From Parvularcula sp964556115 (GTDB lineage: Bacteria; Pseudomonadota; Alphaproteobacteria; Caulobacterales; Parvularculaceae): 64,000 nt of DNA. The DNA is taken from positions 124,001 to 188,000 of the forward strand of contig CAZKVC010000005.1 of assembly GCA_964556115.1 (NCBI GenBank), given 5' to 3'. The position numbers were made by a program, and so were the translations under genes. Shown piece by piece: positions 17,054 to 25,528 of this stretch. Below the pieces are notes generated by a model. The model did no database searches, was not told the origin of the DNA, and worked only from the letters and a program-made list of their open reading frames with translations. The first letter of the stretch is position 1. Each line of letters opens with the position of its first letter.

Positions 17054-18019
17054 ATGGACACCATGGTCGAACCGCGAAGTCTGGAAACGCCGGTCGCCGA
17101 CAACCGGACACGATTCGAGCAGCTTGTCCTTTCCGGCGGCGGCACGCGGTGCTTCTGGCAGGCGGGATTTCTACACCATGTGCGTGACGAGATCGGCCTC
17201 AAGCCGCAGCGCATCGCGTCGGTATCCGGGGGCGCGATGGTGGCCTGCGGCTTTGTCGGACGGCTGGGGCCGGAGATCCTGCGGCTGACCAAGATCAGCT
17301 TTCGCCACAGCCGCAACTTCCACTGGCCGACCAGCCGCTGGGGTTTCATGCCCCACGAGGTCGCCTACCGGCGGATCGTCGACGGCGTCTTCGGCGAGGA
17401 AGCCGAGGCCAAGATCTGCGATGGCCCGCCGATCGAAGTGGTCCTGACCGAGCTGCCGCCCTTCCTGCCCGACGCGGTCTCGGCAAGCCTTTCGATGATC
17501 ACCTACCTCCTCGAGCGCGCCCTCAAGGACGCCACCGACAAGAGCTGGCCCCAGAAGTTCGGCCTGCGCGAGCTGCGCGTGGATGCGCGGGACGCAGCAG
17601 CCGAGGGGCGGCTCGCCGAACTCATCACCACCGCCGCGCGCATTCCCCCCGTCTTCCAGTTCGAGTGCTGGGAAAAGCACCCGGTCATCGACGGCGGCTC
17701 GATGAGCGACGCGCCGATGCCGAGCGAGGAAACCGGCCCGACCCTTTGCCTTCTCGCCTCCTATTTCAGCTATCTTCCGCACAAGGAAGGCCGGATCTTC
17801 GTGATGCCGTCCCGGACGATCCCGACGGGGAAGATCGACCTGACCGAATCGAAGGAAATTCAGGAAGCCTGGGACCTCGGCGCGGAAGATGGGGAGCGTT
17901 TCCTCGAATTGTGGCGCCAGGGCCCGATGGACTGGCGCAAGCCGCACAAGATGGGCGATCCCGAATGGCGCGGTCGGCGCTGGCGACCTGAATTCGCCGA
18001 GGAGAGTATGGCGGAGTGA
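17054..18019 (+). CDS. patatin-like phospholipase
   Basis: 321 residues. Patatin layout: oxyanion loop GGGTR (28-32), nucleophile elbow SVSGG (56-60; S58 the likely nucleophile) and DGG (213-215) carrying the catalytic Asp. The elbow is unusual because the first Gly of GxSxG is Ser. Such enzymes hydrolyse acyl esters of lipids in the cytoplasm or at the inner membrane. There is no signal peptide. The ATG at 17054 follows AAGGGAG at about twelve bases; M4 is an alternative. The sirtuin gene starts four bases after its stop. Confidence 0.82.
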   Translation: MDTMVEPRSLETPVADNRTRFEQLVLSGGGTRCFWQAGFLHHVRDEIGLKPQRIASVSGGAMVACGFVGRLGPEILRLTKISFRHSRNFHWPTSRWGFMPHEVAYRRIVDGVFGEEAEAKICDGPPIEVVLTELPPFLPDAVSASLSMITYLLERALKDATDKSWPQKFGLRELRVDARDAAAEGRLAELITTAARIPPVFQFECWEKHPVIDGGSMSDAPMPSEETGPTLCLLASYFSYLPHKEGRIFVMPSRTIPTGKIDLTESKEIQEAWDLGAEDGERFLELWRQGPMDWRKPHKMGDPEWRGRRWRPEFAEESMAE

Positions 18020-18023
18020 AGCG

Positions 18024-18731
18024 ATGCGCAGCCTGAATATCGTGGTACTGACAGGGGCCGGTATTTCCGCCGATAGCGGGGTCGATACCTTCCGCGACAA
18101 GGACGGCGCCTGGGTCAAGAACGACCCGATGAAGGTCGCTACCCCCGAAGGTTTCCGCGCCGACCCGGACAGGGTTCATGCGTTCTACAATGCAAGGCGG
18201 GCGCAGCTACCCACGGTGAAACCCAACCGTGCTCATCAAGCGCTCGCGAAACTGGAAGAGGAAGTCACCGCAGCAGGTGGCCGCTTCACCCTCGTGACCC
18301 AGAATGTCGATGACCTCCATGCCCGGGCGGGAAGCCGGCACATCCTTCCCATTCACGGCAATCTCGACAAGGTCGAGTGCGCTTCCTGCAATGCGGTTCT
18401 GCACTGGACGGACGATCTCGAGGTGACGACCCCCTGCCCTCAATGCCGCGATACCGCCTTGCGGCCCTACATCGTCTGGTTCGGCGAGATCCCCCGCCAT
18501 TTCGACGAGGTCGAGGAAGCGATGGAAGAAGCCGACCTCTTCGCCGCCATCGGCACGTCCGGCTCGGTCTATCCCGCCGCCGGGCTTGTGGGCTACGCCC
18601 GGGAACGGGGCATCCCGCGGATCGAGCTTAATCTCGAGCCTTCCGACAATGCCGCCCTCTTCACCGACTGCCGGTACGGCAAGGCCCAGGATGTGGTTCC
18701 GGCCTGGGTGGATGAACTCCTGTCTGCCTGA
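18024..18731 (+). CDS. cobB: NAD-dependent protein deacylase (sirtuin)
   Basis: 235 residues. NAD-binding GAGISADSG (11-19) and TQNVDDLHARAG (92-103), catalytic H111, and four zinc cysteines C119/C122 and C138/C141. Y55 and R58 (FYNAR) match the Y-x-x-R pair that gives class III sirtuins and CobB their desuccinylase activity. GGAG lies about seven bases before the ATG. Likely cotranscribed with the patatin gene; a combined role in acyl turnover is only an inference. Confidence 0.95.
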   Translation: MRSLNIVVLTGAGISADSGVDTFRDKDGAWVKNDPMKVATPEGFRADPDRVHAFYNARRAQLPTVKPNRAHQALAKLEEEVTAAGGRFTLVTQNVDDLHARAGSRHILPIHGNLDKVECASCNAVLHWTDDLEVTTPCPQCRDTALRPYIVWFGEIPRHFDEVEEAMEEADLFAAIGTSGSVYPAAGLVGYARERGIPRIELNLEPSDNAALFTDCRYGKAQDVVPAWVDELLSA

Positions 18732-18815
18732 ACCTTGCCGGCACGTGGCGGTTGGTCGCTGAGATCCCCCAAGCCAGCCTGCTGTTTCGGGGGTCGGGAA
18801 AGACCGGAGGCAAGC

Positions 18816-18974
18816 ATGAACATCAAGCGACCGAAAACCCCCAACAGGGAGAGCCAGCCCTCTTCCCGGATCGTCAAGCTGCGGAACCGAAAGGCAAAGC
18901 CGAGCTCGAGCGCCCATCACGGCACCGCCGCTCACCGCGCCTTTCACTATCTCTACGACGATCTTCTGAACTGA
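18816..18974 (+). CDS. 52-residue basic hypothetical protein
   Basis: MNIKRPKTPNRESQPSSRIV begins a Lys/Arg/Ser/Pro-rich peptide that ends HRAFHYLYDDLLN. GGAGG lies six bases before the ATG and a terminator-like hairpin begins at the stop codon; together these support a real small gene. The basic, probably disordered N-terminal part and short aromatic C-terminal helix would suit nucleic-acid or protein binding, but no family is recognised. Confidence 0.5.
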   Translation: MNIKRPKTPNRESQPSSRIVKLRNRKAKPSSSAHHGTAAHRAFHYLYDDLLN

Positions 18975-19001
18975 GGCCCGCCGCAGCGGGGCTTTGCCTC
19001 A
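18972..19001 (+). terminator. terminator-like hairpin after the 52-aa gene
   Basis: TGAGGC (starting at the stop codon) pairs with GCCTCA, enclosing CCGC/GCGG; alternatively GCCCGC pairs with GCGGGGC with a bulge, followed by TTTG. There is no strong U-tract, so termination strength is uncertain. Confidence 0.4.
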
Positions 19002-19048
19002 GGCGGAGCTCTCTTGACCACCCATAGGTACGCGCTCAGGTGACGTCG

Positions 19049-20308
19049 ATGCAGAGCACCGCCGCCCCGACCGAAGCGCCCCGTTCGGCGCTTCTTTTCA
19101 TGTTCATCACCGTCCTGCTGTCGATGGTCGGTTTCGGCATCATCATGCCGATCATGCCGACGCTGCTGATGGAGGTGACGGGGCTTGGGGTGTCCGAGGC
19201 GGCGAGCCTCGGTGGGCTACTCTATTTCGTCTACGCCTGCGCGCAGTTCTTCATGTCGCCAGTGCTCGGCGGCCTGTCGGACCGCTTCGGGCGCAGGCCG
19301 GTGCTGCTTTTGTCGCTGACCTTCTACGCCCTCGATTTCCTCCTCCTGGCTCTTGCCCCGACCTATTTCTGGCTGGTGGTGGCGCGCTTCATGTCGGGCG
19401 CTACCTCGGCCACCTATGCGACGGCCAACGCGGTCATCGCGGACGTCTCGGCACCTGAGAAGCGCTCGGGCAATTTCGGGATGATCGGGGCTGCGTTCGG
19501 CCTCGGTTTCATCGTGGGTCCCGTGCTCGGCGGTCTTTTCGCGGAAATCAGCCCGCGCGCGCCCTTCTTCGTGGCGGCGGCGCTTGGCGCTGTGAACGTC
19601 GTGTTTGGCCTGATCGCCTTCCCCGAAACCCTGAAAGAGAAACGGCCCTTCAACTGGCTGCGGGCCAATCCCTTTGGCAGCCTCTGGTCGGTCAGCCGCT
19701 ACGGCATCGTCACGGTCGTGCTCTGCGCCTATTTCCTGATGCAGTTCGCGCACAATGCCCTGCCCGCGGTCTTCGCCTATTTCGCGACTTTCAAATATGG
19801 CTGGGACGAGTTCGACATCAGCCTCGCGCTGGCCTTTGTCGGCATCACGGCGGCGCTGGTGCAGGGCGGGCTGACCCGCAAGGTCATCCCGAAGATCGGC
19901 GAGGCATGGGCCGTCCTGATCGGCGCGACGGCCATGACGATCAGCTTCGTCGGCTACACTTTCTTCGCCCCGGTCGGCAGCTATGTCTATTTCTGGATCG
20001 CCGTGGGCGCTCTTGGCGGCTTCATGATGCCCGCCATGCAGGGGATCATGTCCTCCGCCGTTCCCAATGATGGTCAGGGCGAGCTGCAAGGTGCGGTCTC
20101 GTCTGTCATGTCCCTGACGATGATGACCAGCCCGTTGGTCATGACGCGCATCTTCACGCACTACACCAATGGCGATGCAGGCATCATCCTGCCGGGCGCG
20201 CCACTCGTGGTCAGCGCCTTCTGCATCGTCCTCTCGATGATCCCCTTCGCGGTGATCGTCATGAGGAGGAAGACACCGGCTCAGGCCTCGCCAGGGGTCA
20301 GCGCCTGA
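19049..20308 (+). CDS. MFS transporter, TetA-like drug/H+ antiporter family
   Basis: 419 residues with twelve predicted membrane spans. The motif A loop between helices 2 and 3 reads GGLSDRFGRRPVLL, and the helix-5 region has GFIVGPVLGG (antiporter motif C type). The closest recognisable group is the TCR/Tet drug efflux family; the substrate is unknown. The ATG at 19049 is chosen because CAGGTGA sits six bases upstream; the in-frame GTG at 19040 would add three residues. Convergent with bolA, overlapping by 28 bases. Confidence 0.88.
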   Translation: MQSTAAPTEAPRSALLFMFITVLLSMVGFGIIMPIMPTLLMEVTGLGVSEAASLGGLLYFVYACAQFFMSPVLGGLSDRFGRRPVLLLSLTFYALDFLLLALAPTYFWLVVARFMSGATSATYATANAVIADVSAPEKRSGNFGMIGAAFGLGFIVGPVLGGLFAEISPRAPFFVAAALGAVNVVFGLIAFPETLKEKRPFNWLRANPFGSLWSVSRYGIVTVVLCAYFLMQFAHNALPAVFAYFATFKYGWDEFDISLALAFVGITAALVQGGLTRKVIPKIGEAWAVLIGATAMTISFVGYTFFAPVGSYVYFWIAVGALGGFMMPAMQGIMSSAVPNDGQGELQGAVSSVMSLTMMTSPLVMTRIFTHYTNGDAGIILPGAPLVVSAFCIVLSMIPFAVIVMRRKTPAQASPGVSA

Positions 20309-20553
20309 ATCGAGAGGGCGTGAACCGGACCTGCCAGTTCCTCCTTCAGCGCCTCGTTCACGGCGCGCTGACGCTCGACACGTGACATTTTTCCAAAGAG
20401 CTCACTGACGATCTTGACGCGAAAGTGAGATTCGCCACCTTCCGGCGCCCCGGCATGACCTTTGTGCAGGTGGCTTTCATCGGTAATCTCCATGGTCAGC
20501 GGTTCAAACCGCGCCTTGAGTTTGCCTTCGATCTGTTCAGCTACCTGGCCCAT
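20281..20553 (-). CDS. BolA family protein
   Basis: 90 residues with the BolA pattern: KLKARFEPLTMEITDESHLHKGHAG, then ESHFRVKIVSELF and RVERQRAVNEAL. BolA proteins partner monothiol glutaredoxins in Fe-S and iron regulation. GAGGAGAG precedes the ATG at 20553. It is divergent from the J-domain gene, an association common in alphaproteobacteria. The end overlaps the MFS gene on the other strand. Confidence 0.92.
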   Translation of the reverse strand: MGQVAEQIEGKLKARFEPLTMEITDESHLHKGHAGAPEGGESHFRVKIVSELFGKMSRVERQRAVNEALKEELAGPVHALSIQALTPGEA

Positions 20554-20645
20554 AGGCTCTCCTCGGGAAAAATGACGCAGTCGGCCCGCGATACTGTCCT
20601 CTGTCAAGGCTGGTTCGCGCGCCAGGAGAGGACCATAATTCGAGA

Positions 20646-21296
20646 ATGGCCGACGACCAGTTCAACTATCGCCCTCGCCACGGTTTCGACATCCGCATCA
20701 AGCCGACCAAGGGCGGCGGACGCGGCAAGAAGAAATCCTGGCAGAAGACAGAAACGCGCAGCTGCGACCAGGATGGCTGCGACAAGCCCGCCGAAACGCG
20801 GGCGCCGAAATCGCCTGAGGAGATGAACAGCTTCCTCTGGCTGTGCACGCTGCATGCGCGCGAGCACAACAAGAACTGGAACTTCTTCCAGGGGAAAACC
20901 GACGCGCAGGCTGCGGCCATGCGGGACGCGGCGCGCTATGGCGAGCGGCCGACCTGGAAGATGTCCAAGAATGGTCGCGCCGCCGCCGCTGCCCGAGCGG
21001 GCCTTCACGGCATGCACGAGATCGACGACGCGATCGGCGGCGAGACCCGCATTGATTCCGACCGCGAACAGGACGGGGTCTATCGTGAGGGACGCCGGCT
21101 GACCCGCCTTCAGGTCCAGGCCTTCCGTACGATGAACCTGCGGGCGAGCGCGTCGAACTCCGACGTGCGCAAGCGCTATGCGGAGCTCGTCAAACGCTTC
21201 CACCCCGACTCCAATGAAGGCGACCGTTCGGCGGAAGCGCAGCTTCAGGAAGTCATCAAGGCGCACCAGATCCTGAAGAAAGCGGGCTTCTGCTGA
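20646..21296 (+). CDS. J-domain protein with N-terminal Cys/His motif
   Basis: 216 residues. The C-terminal 60 residues form a J domain with the HPD signature at 186-188 (KRFHPDSNEG). Upstream, C40, C45, C67 and H70 (CDQDGCDKPAE ... LCTLHAREHNKNWN) could bind a metal, and the N-terminus is basic. J-domain proteins stimulate DnaK; having the J domain at the C-terminus is typical of this alphaproteobacterial group next to bolA. No cobS gene follows here. Confidence 0.88.
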   Translation: MADDQFNYRPRHGFDIRIKPTKGGGRGKKKSWQKTETRSCDQDGCDKPAETRAPKSPEEMNSFLWLCTLHAREHNKNWNFFQGKTDAQAAAMRDAARYGERPTWKMSKNGRAAAAARAGLHGMHEIDDAIGGETRIDSDREQDGVYREGRRLTRLQVQAFRTMNLRASASNSDVRKRYAELVKRFHPDSNEGDRSAEAQLQEVIKAHQILKKAGFC

Positions 21297-21303
21297 AGCC
21301 GCT

Positions 21304-21594
21304 TCAGGCGGTCTGGGTCGCGCCGCCTGATCCCGCAGCCTGCTTCTTCGGTGGATGTCCCGAGAGCAGGTAGCGGTAGATGCCGATGATGTTGATGACG
21401 AAGAGGACGGCGTTCTGAACGGTGAGCGCCATCTCGCCCTGCATCAGCGCAGCGCCGATCCAGCAGACCGAGCTGAAGGTGAAGATGACGAAGCCCCAGC
21501 CCGTCTTGGTCGCTCCCAGGTTGAGAGAGACGATGATGGCGGCGATGACGCCGGAACCGGTGGCTGCCCATTCGAGGGCTGTTTCAAAACTCAT
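21304..21594 (-). CDS. small membrane protein, three predicted spans
   Basis: 96 residues. Hydrophobic segments at about 12-28, 33-51 and 60-77, then a short polar tail. The pattern resembles the CBU_0592-like or PnuC/SemiSWEET-like small membrane proteins, with conserved-looking aromatic and Asn residues (FVINIIGIYRYLL), but the assignment is tentative. Its ATG lies inside a perfect 10-bp inverted repeat (21592-21623) and no Shine-Dalgarno sequence is evident. Downstream of the glycine-zipper lipoprotein gene on the same strand. Confidence 0.62.
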   Translation of the reverse strand: MSFETALEWAATGSGVIAAIIVSLNLGATKTGWGFVIFTFSSVCWIGAALMQGEMALTVQNAVLFVINIIGIYRYLLSGHPPKKQAAGSGGATQTA

Positions 21595-21623
21595 GGCGGG
21601 CCAACGCTCTGAAGCCCGCCATG
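21592..21623 (-). promoter_or_regulatory. inverted repeat enclosing a start codon
   Basis: CATGGCGGGC (21592-21601) and GCCCGCCATG (21614-21623) are perfect 10-base inverted repeats with a 12-base loop. On the minus-strand RNA the 3' arm contains the AUG of the 96-residue membrane protein, followed by AGTTTTG. It could be a weak terminator for the preceding lipoprotein gene or a structure that limits translation of the next gene. Confidence 0.5.
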
Positions 21624-21643
21624 GTTCTCACGGCTGACAAGAA

Positions 21644-22006
21644 TTAACCGCGAAGCTGGCCGTTCTGCCAATAGGTGCGACCACGTGACTGGTCGAAGTA
21701 GTAATAGCGGCCCGCGCGCTCGTCATAATAGAGCTGCTGTCCGTTAGGCCCGCGGCGGAGCCTTGTTCCCTCGCCGGACTGCATATCCTGATAGCGTCCG
21801 CGAGCCGCACCGGCCGCGGCGCCGACGACGGCGCCGAACTCAGCGCCTTCTTCCGCATCACCGCTACCGGTATTGTTGCCGATGACAGCACCTGCCGCAG
21901 CCCCGAGAGCTGCGCCGCCGACGGCGTTCCGTTCGATGTTTCCGGTCGTCGTGCAACCGGCCAGACCAAGCGCGCCCGCAACGAGGGCACAAGACACAAA
22001 ACGCAT
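21644..22006 (-). CDS. glycine-zipper outer-membrane lipoprotein
   Basis: 120 residues. Signal peptide with lipobox LAGC (Cys18 region: GALGLAGCTTTG). Two Gly/Ala-rich zipper segments follow (NAVGGAALGAAAGAVIGNN and FGAVVGAAAGAARG), as in the SlyB/Rick_17kDa-type lipoproteins. The C-terminal part is Tyr/Gly/Arg-rich (QQLYYDERAGRYYYFD), giving a repeated RxYYxD pattern. AAAGGA precedes the ATG at 22006. Probably a structural or stress-related envelope lipoprotein. Confidence 0.8.
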   Translation of the reverse strand: MRFVSCALVAGALGLAGCTTTGNIERNAVGGAALGAAAGAVIGNNTGSGDAEEGAEFGAVVGAAAGAARGRYQDMQSGEGTRLRRGPNGQQLYYDERAGRYYYFDQSRGRTYWQNGQLRG

Positions 22007-22083
22007 GGGCGATCCTTTCAAGCCTACCCTGAATTGATCCTACGCTCATCCGGGCGAAAATGTTCCAGCCTTTTGCAGTTGCT

Positions 22084-23532
22084 TCAGCCGACGAGGAAAA
22101 TTGCGGCGAGGCCCAGGAACGCGAAGAACCCCACCACATCCGTCACGGTCGTCACGAAGACGGCGGAGCTGACGGCCGGGTCCTGCCCGGCCCGCTCGAG
22201 CGCCAACGGAATGAGAATGCCCGAAAGGCCGGCGCAGATCATGTTGATGATCATCGCCGTGGCCAGCACCGCCCCAAGAGCGACCGCCTCGTCGCGGGGC
22301 GCATTGGCGAGAAGCCCGTACCAGAGCCCCGCCGCACAGCCCATGAGGACCGCGAAGGCCAGACCATTGATGAGGGACACCGCCGTCTCCCGCCATACCG
22401 CCCGCATGGCGGTTGAGGCTGTCAGCGTCCGTGTGGAGAGATTCCGTACCGCAACGGTCATGGTCTGGGTGCCTGCATTGCCGCCCATGGAAGCAACGAT
22501 CGGCATCAGGATGGCCAGGGCCACCATCTGCTGGATGGTGGCATCGAAAAGCCCGATGATGAAGCTTGCGAGAATGGCTGTGCAGAGATTGACGAGCAGC
22601 CAGACGAAGCGCGAACGGGCGACCTTGCGGATCGACACGTTGATCGAATTGTCCTCGGCGATACCGGCCAGCGCCAGCATGTCCTCGTCGGCTTCCTCGC
22701 GGACGACCTCGACGATATCGTCGACCGTGATCATGCCGACGAGGCGGCGGCTTTCGTCGATGACGGGGGCCGAGATGAGATTGTATTTCTCGAAGAGGTA
22801 GGCGACCTCCTCCTGGTCCATGTTCGCGTCGATGACGATGGGGTCAGGCGAGACCAGCTCTTCGATCGGCGTGTCCCGCTGTGCCTTCACGAAACGGCTG
22901 AGGGGCACGAGGCCGATCATCCTGTAACCGGGGTCGACCACATAGACGTCGTAGAAGGTCTCCGGCAGGCGTTCGGCCGAGCGTAGCCGGTCGATGATCC
23001 GTCCGACGGTCCAGTAGCCGGGCGCCGAGAAGACGTCCCGCTGCATGAGACGGCCGGCGGTCTCCTCGCCGAAATCGAGCGCCGCCTTCAGCGCGAGACG
23101 GTCGGCGATCGGAACTTCCGCCAAGACCTCCGCCCTGTCGCTCTCGCCGAGATCTTCGAGAACGAAGGCCGCCTCGTCGGTGTCGAGTTCCGCGACCGCA
23201 TCGGCAAGCTGCCGGGTCGAAAGGACATCGACGACGACATCCCGCGCGCCTCCCTCGAGCTCGGGCAGCACCTCGAAGGGAAGATCCGAACCGAGAATGG
23301 CGACCAACGCCCGCCTCGCTTCGTCGGGCAGCTGCTCGATGAGGTCGGCGATGTCGGCGGGTTTGAGTTCGAGGGCGAGGCGGCGGACCTCTTCGGTCTC
23401 CTGCTCCTCGATCCGCTCACGAACCGTCCTGACGAACTCCTGGGTCAGCGAGCCGCGTTCATCGAGGAACACCTCGTCCTCGGGCGTCGGCTCTTCGGCG
23501 TCCGGCGTCATGACGGCAGCTTTCTCGGACAT
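22084..23532 (-). CDS. mgtE: magnesium transporter MgtE
   Basis: 482 residues. Cytosolic N domain (about 35-155) of short helices, a CBS pair (about 160-290; ISAPVIDESRRLVGMITVDDIVEVV), then a five-helix membrane domain with the pore signature MGGNAGTQTM. It is a Mg2+-gated channel. GGGGAGG precedes the ATG at 23532. No Mg2+-sensing M-box leader fits in the 83 bases before it. It follows the DUF1467 gene on the same strand and could be read from the nuo-rnj transcript. Confidence 0.95.
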   Translation of the reverse strand: MSEKAAVMTPDAEEPTPEDEVFLDERGSLTQEFVRTVRERIEEQETEEVRRLALELKPADIADLIEQLPDEARRALVAILGSDLPFEVLPELEGGARDVVVDVLSTRQLADAVAELDTDEAAFVLEDLGESDRAEVLAEVPIADRLALKAALDFGEETAGRLMQRDVFSAPGYWTVGRIIDRLRSAERLPETFYDVYVVDPGYRMIGLVPLSRFVKAQRDTPIEELVSPDPIVIDANMDQEEVAYLFEKYNLISAPVIDESRRLVGMITVDDIVEVVREEADEDMLALAGIAEDNSINVSIRKVARSRFVWLLVNLCTAILASFIIGLFDATIQQMVALAILMPIVASMGGNAGTQTMTVAVRNLSTRTLTASTAMRAVWRETAVSLINGLAFAVLMGCAAGLWYGLLANAPRDEAVALGAVLATAMIINMICAGLSGILIPLALERAGQDPAVSSAVFVTTVTDVVGFFAFLGLAAIFLVG

Positions 23533-23615
23533 CAGCGAAGCCTCCCCTCAGGAACGATCGGCACGCTTCACCATACCCCAATCGCAGCGGCAAGAAGAGG
23601 CCCCAGCCGGGTGCG

Positions 23616-23858
23616 TCAATCGCCTGCCAGGATACCGCTCGTGATGACGAGAAAAACCAGAAACCAGATCGGGGTCGCGATCATGGTGGTGAGCTTGATC
23701 TTGCGCCACAGTGCAGGATCGACCGGGGCGCCGCGGTCACTGCCCTTGGCATGCTCCTCGGGCTCTTCCCAGACACTCTTCGGACGAAGTGGCAGCGTGG
23801 TGAAAAGCACCAGCCACCAGATCATCACATAGCTGACAATACCGCCGCCGACACCCAT
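23616..23858 (-). CDS. DUF1467 family membrane protein
   Basis: 80 residues with two membrane spans (about 4-22 and 57-75) and the conserved stretch YVMIWWLVLFTTLPLR. It contains the P-x3-LWRKIK-TT segment of DUF1467 proteins, an alphaproteobacterial family that sits beside RNase J. Only two bases separate it from rnj. Function unknown; conservation of position suggests a link with the rnj-coaX-birA unit or the complex I operon. Confidence 0.85.
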   Translation of the reverse strand: MGVGGGIVSYVMIWWLVLFTTLPLRPKSVWEEPEEHAKGSDRGAPVDPALWRKIKLTTMIATPIWFLVFLVITSGILAGD

Positions 23859-23860
23859 CT

Positions 23861-25528
23861 TCAGACCCTCAGCACGATGACGGCGATATCCGAACGTTTG
23901 CCCCAGCGGGGGGCCAGTTCGCTGCGGATGGCGCGCCGGACCTGCAACTCGACCTCACGGTCATCGAGACGCCGGGGCTTGGGCAGTGCCTCCAGTGCAT
24001 TGTCCACAGCCTCCTCGATGATGTCGTGCAGCGGCTCGCCGTCATTGTCCTCCTGCGGAACGCCCTTGACGAAGAGATCGCCGCGGTCGCGCAGCTTGCC
24101 TTTCTCGTCAAAGGCTACCGTCACCACGATCAGCCCGTCTTCCGACAGGCGCTTGCGCTCACGAAGGGCCTTGTCGCCATCATTGAGAAGCACGCGGCCA
24201 TCGAGATAGAGCCTGCCCGATGGAACCTCGTCGGTCTTCTCCGCCGTCCCCGGCGCAAGGCGAATGAGGTCGCCATTCGCCGGAACGATCGCCTGTTGCG
24301 CACCGATCTCCAGAGCAAACCGTCCGTGCTCAGCCAGATGGCGCTGCTCGCCATGGACCGGAATGGCGATCTTCGGCTTCACCATCGTGTACATGTCCCG
24401 CAGCTCTTCCCGGTTGGGGTGGCCGGAAACATGGACGAAGGCGTCTTCCTCGGTGATGACCGTGATGCCATTGCCGGTGAGCTGGTTCATCAGATCGTAG
24501 ATCGGGCGCTCATTGCCAGGAATGATCTTGGAGCTGAAGATGACCGTATCGTCCTCGTTGAGGACAAGCTCCGGGTGGTCGTCCCGGGCGATGCGGGCAA
24601 GGGCAGCCCGGTCCTCGCCCTGACTGCCCGTGCAGAGGTAGAGGATCTTGTCGTTCGGCAGGTAGCCGGCCTCGTTCGGTTCGACGAAACTCACGCCCTT
24701 GGGCAAGAGATCCACCTGACGCGCCACCTCGGTCATGCGCAGCATCGACCGGCCGAGAAGGCAGACCGACCGGTCCGCCTTGATGGCGGCGCGGCAGACC
24801 GAAACGAGGCGGCTGACATTGGATGCAAAGGTCGTCACAGCCACGCGCTGGGGCTGGTCGGCGATGACTTGCGCCAGGGTATCGGCCACGGCGCTTTCAG
24901 AGCCCGAGCGCCCTTCGGAGAAGACGTTGGTGCTGTCGCACATCATGGCGAGCACACCTTCCCGGCCGAGCGCCTCGAGGGTGTTGCGGTCGGTCTTCTC
25001 ACCGAGGACCGGCTGCGGGTCGATCTTGAAATCACCCGTATGCAGAACAAGACCGAGAGGCGTCCTGATGGCCACCGCATTGGGCTCGGGTATGGAATGG
25101 GTCAGCGTGATGAATTCGAGATCGAACGGCCCGATATCGAACCGCGCGCCGAGTTCGGTAATGTTGATCGGCGCGTCATTGATCCCGACATCGGCGAACT
25201 TGCGCCGCACCAGCTCCGCGGTGAAGGGTGTCGCGTAGATCGGCCCCTCGAAGCTTGGCCAGAGATGCGCGACCGCGCCGATATGGTCCTCATGCCCGTG
25301 GGTGAGGATGAGGCCTAGAAACTCCGCACCCTCATCGAGTTCGTCCAGAAAATAGTCGATGTCCGGGGTGATGAGGTCGATGCCGGGATGCTCGTCACCG
25401 GCAAAGGTGACCCCGCAATCGATCATGATCCACTTACGCTTCTGCTTCGGCCCGAAGCCGTAGAGATTGAGGTTCATCCCGATTTCGCCGGAGCCGCCGA
25501 GCGGCAGGAACACCAATTCATCCGTCAT
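23861..25528 (-). CDS. rnj: ribonuclease J
   Basis: 555 residues. Metallo-beta-lactamase/beta-CASP nuclease: GGSGEIGMNLN near the N-terminus, metal motif HGHEDH (77-82), later HTGDFKID and HVSGHP, and the C-terminal RNase J domain. It acts as an endonuclease and 5'-3' exonuclease in RNA turnover and maturation. The ATG at 25528 shares one base with the coaX stop (TGATG), implying coupled translation. This coaX-rnj order is conserved in alphaproteobacteria. Confidence 0.95.
   Translation of the reverse strand: MTDELVFLPLGGSGEIGMNLNLYGFGPKQKRKWIMIDCGVTFAGDEHPGIDLITPDIDYFLDELDEGAEFLGLILTHGHEDHIGAVAHLWPSFEGPIYATPFTAELVRRKFADVGINDAPINITELGARFDIGPFDLEFITLTHSIPEPNAVAIRTPLGLVLHTGDFKIDPQPVLGEKTDRNTLEALGREGVLAMMCDSTNVFSEGRSGSESAVADTLAQVIADQPQRVAVTTFASNVSRLVSVCRAAIKADRSVCLLGRSMLRMTEVARQVDLLPKGVSFVEPNEAGYLPNDKILYLCTGSQGEDRAALARIARDDHPELVLNEDDTVIFSSKIIPGNERPIYDLMNQLTGNGITVITEEDAFVHVSGHPNREELRDMYTMVKPKIAIPVHGEQRHLAEHGRFALEIGAQQAIVPANGDLIRLAPGTAEKTDEVPSGRLYLDGRVLLNDGDKALRERKRLSEDGLIVVTVAFDEKGKLRDRGDLFVKGVPQEDNDGEPLHDIIEEAVDNALEALPKPRRLDDREVELQVRRAIRSELAPRWGKRSDIAVIVLRV

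Noticed and set aside
23533..23615. Mg2+-sensing M-box upstream of mgtE
   Set aside because: Only 83 bases separate mgtE from the preceding gene, too short for an M-box, and no such structure is apparent.
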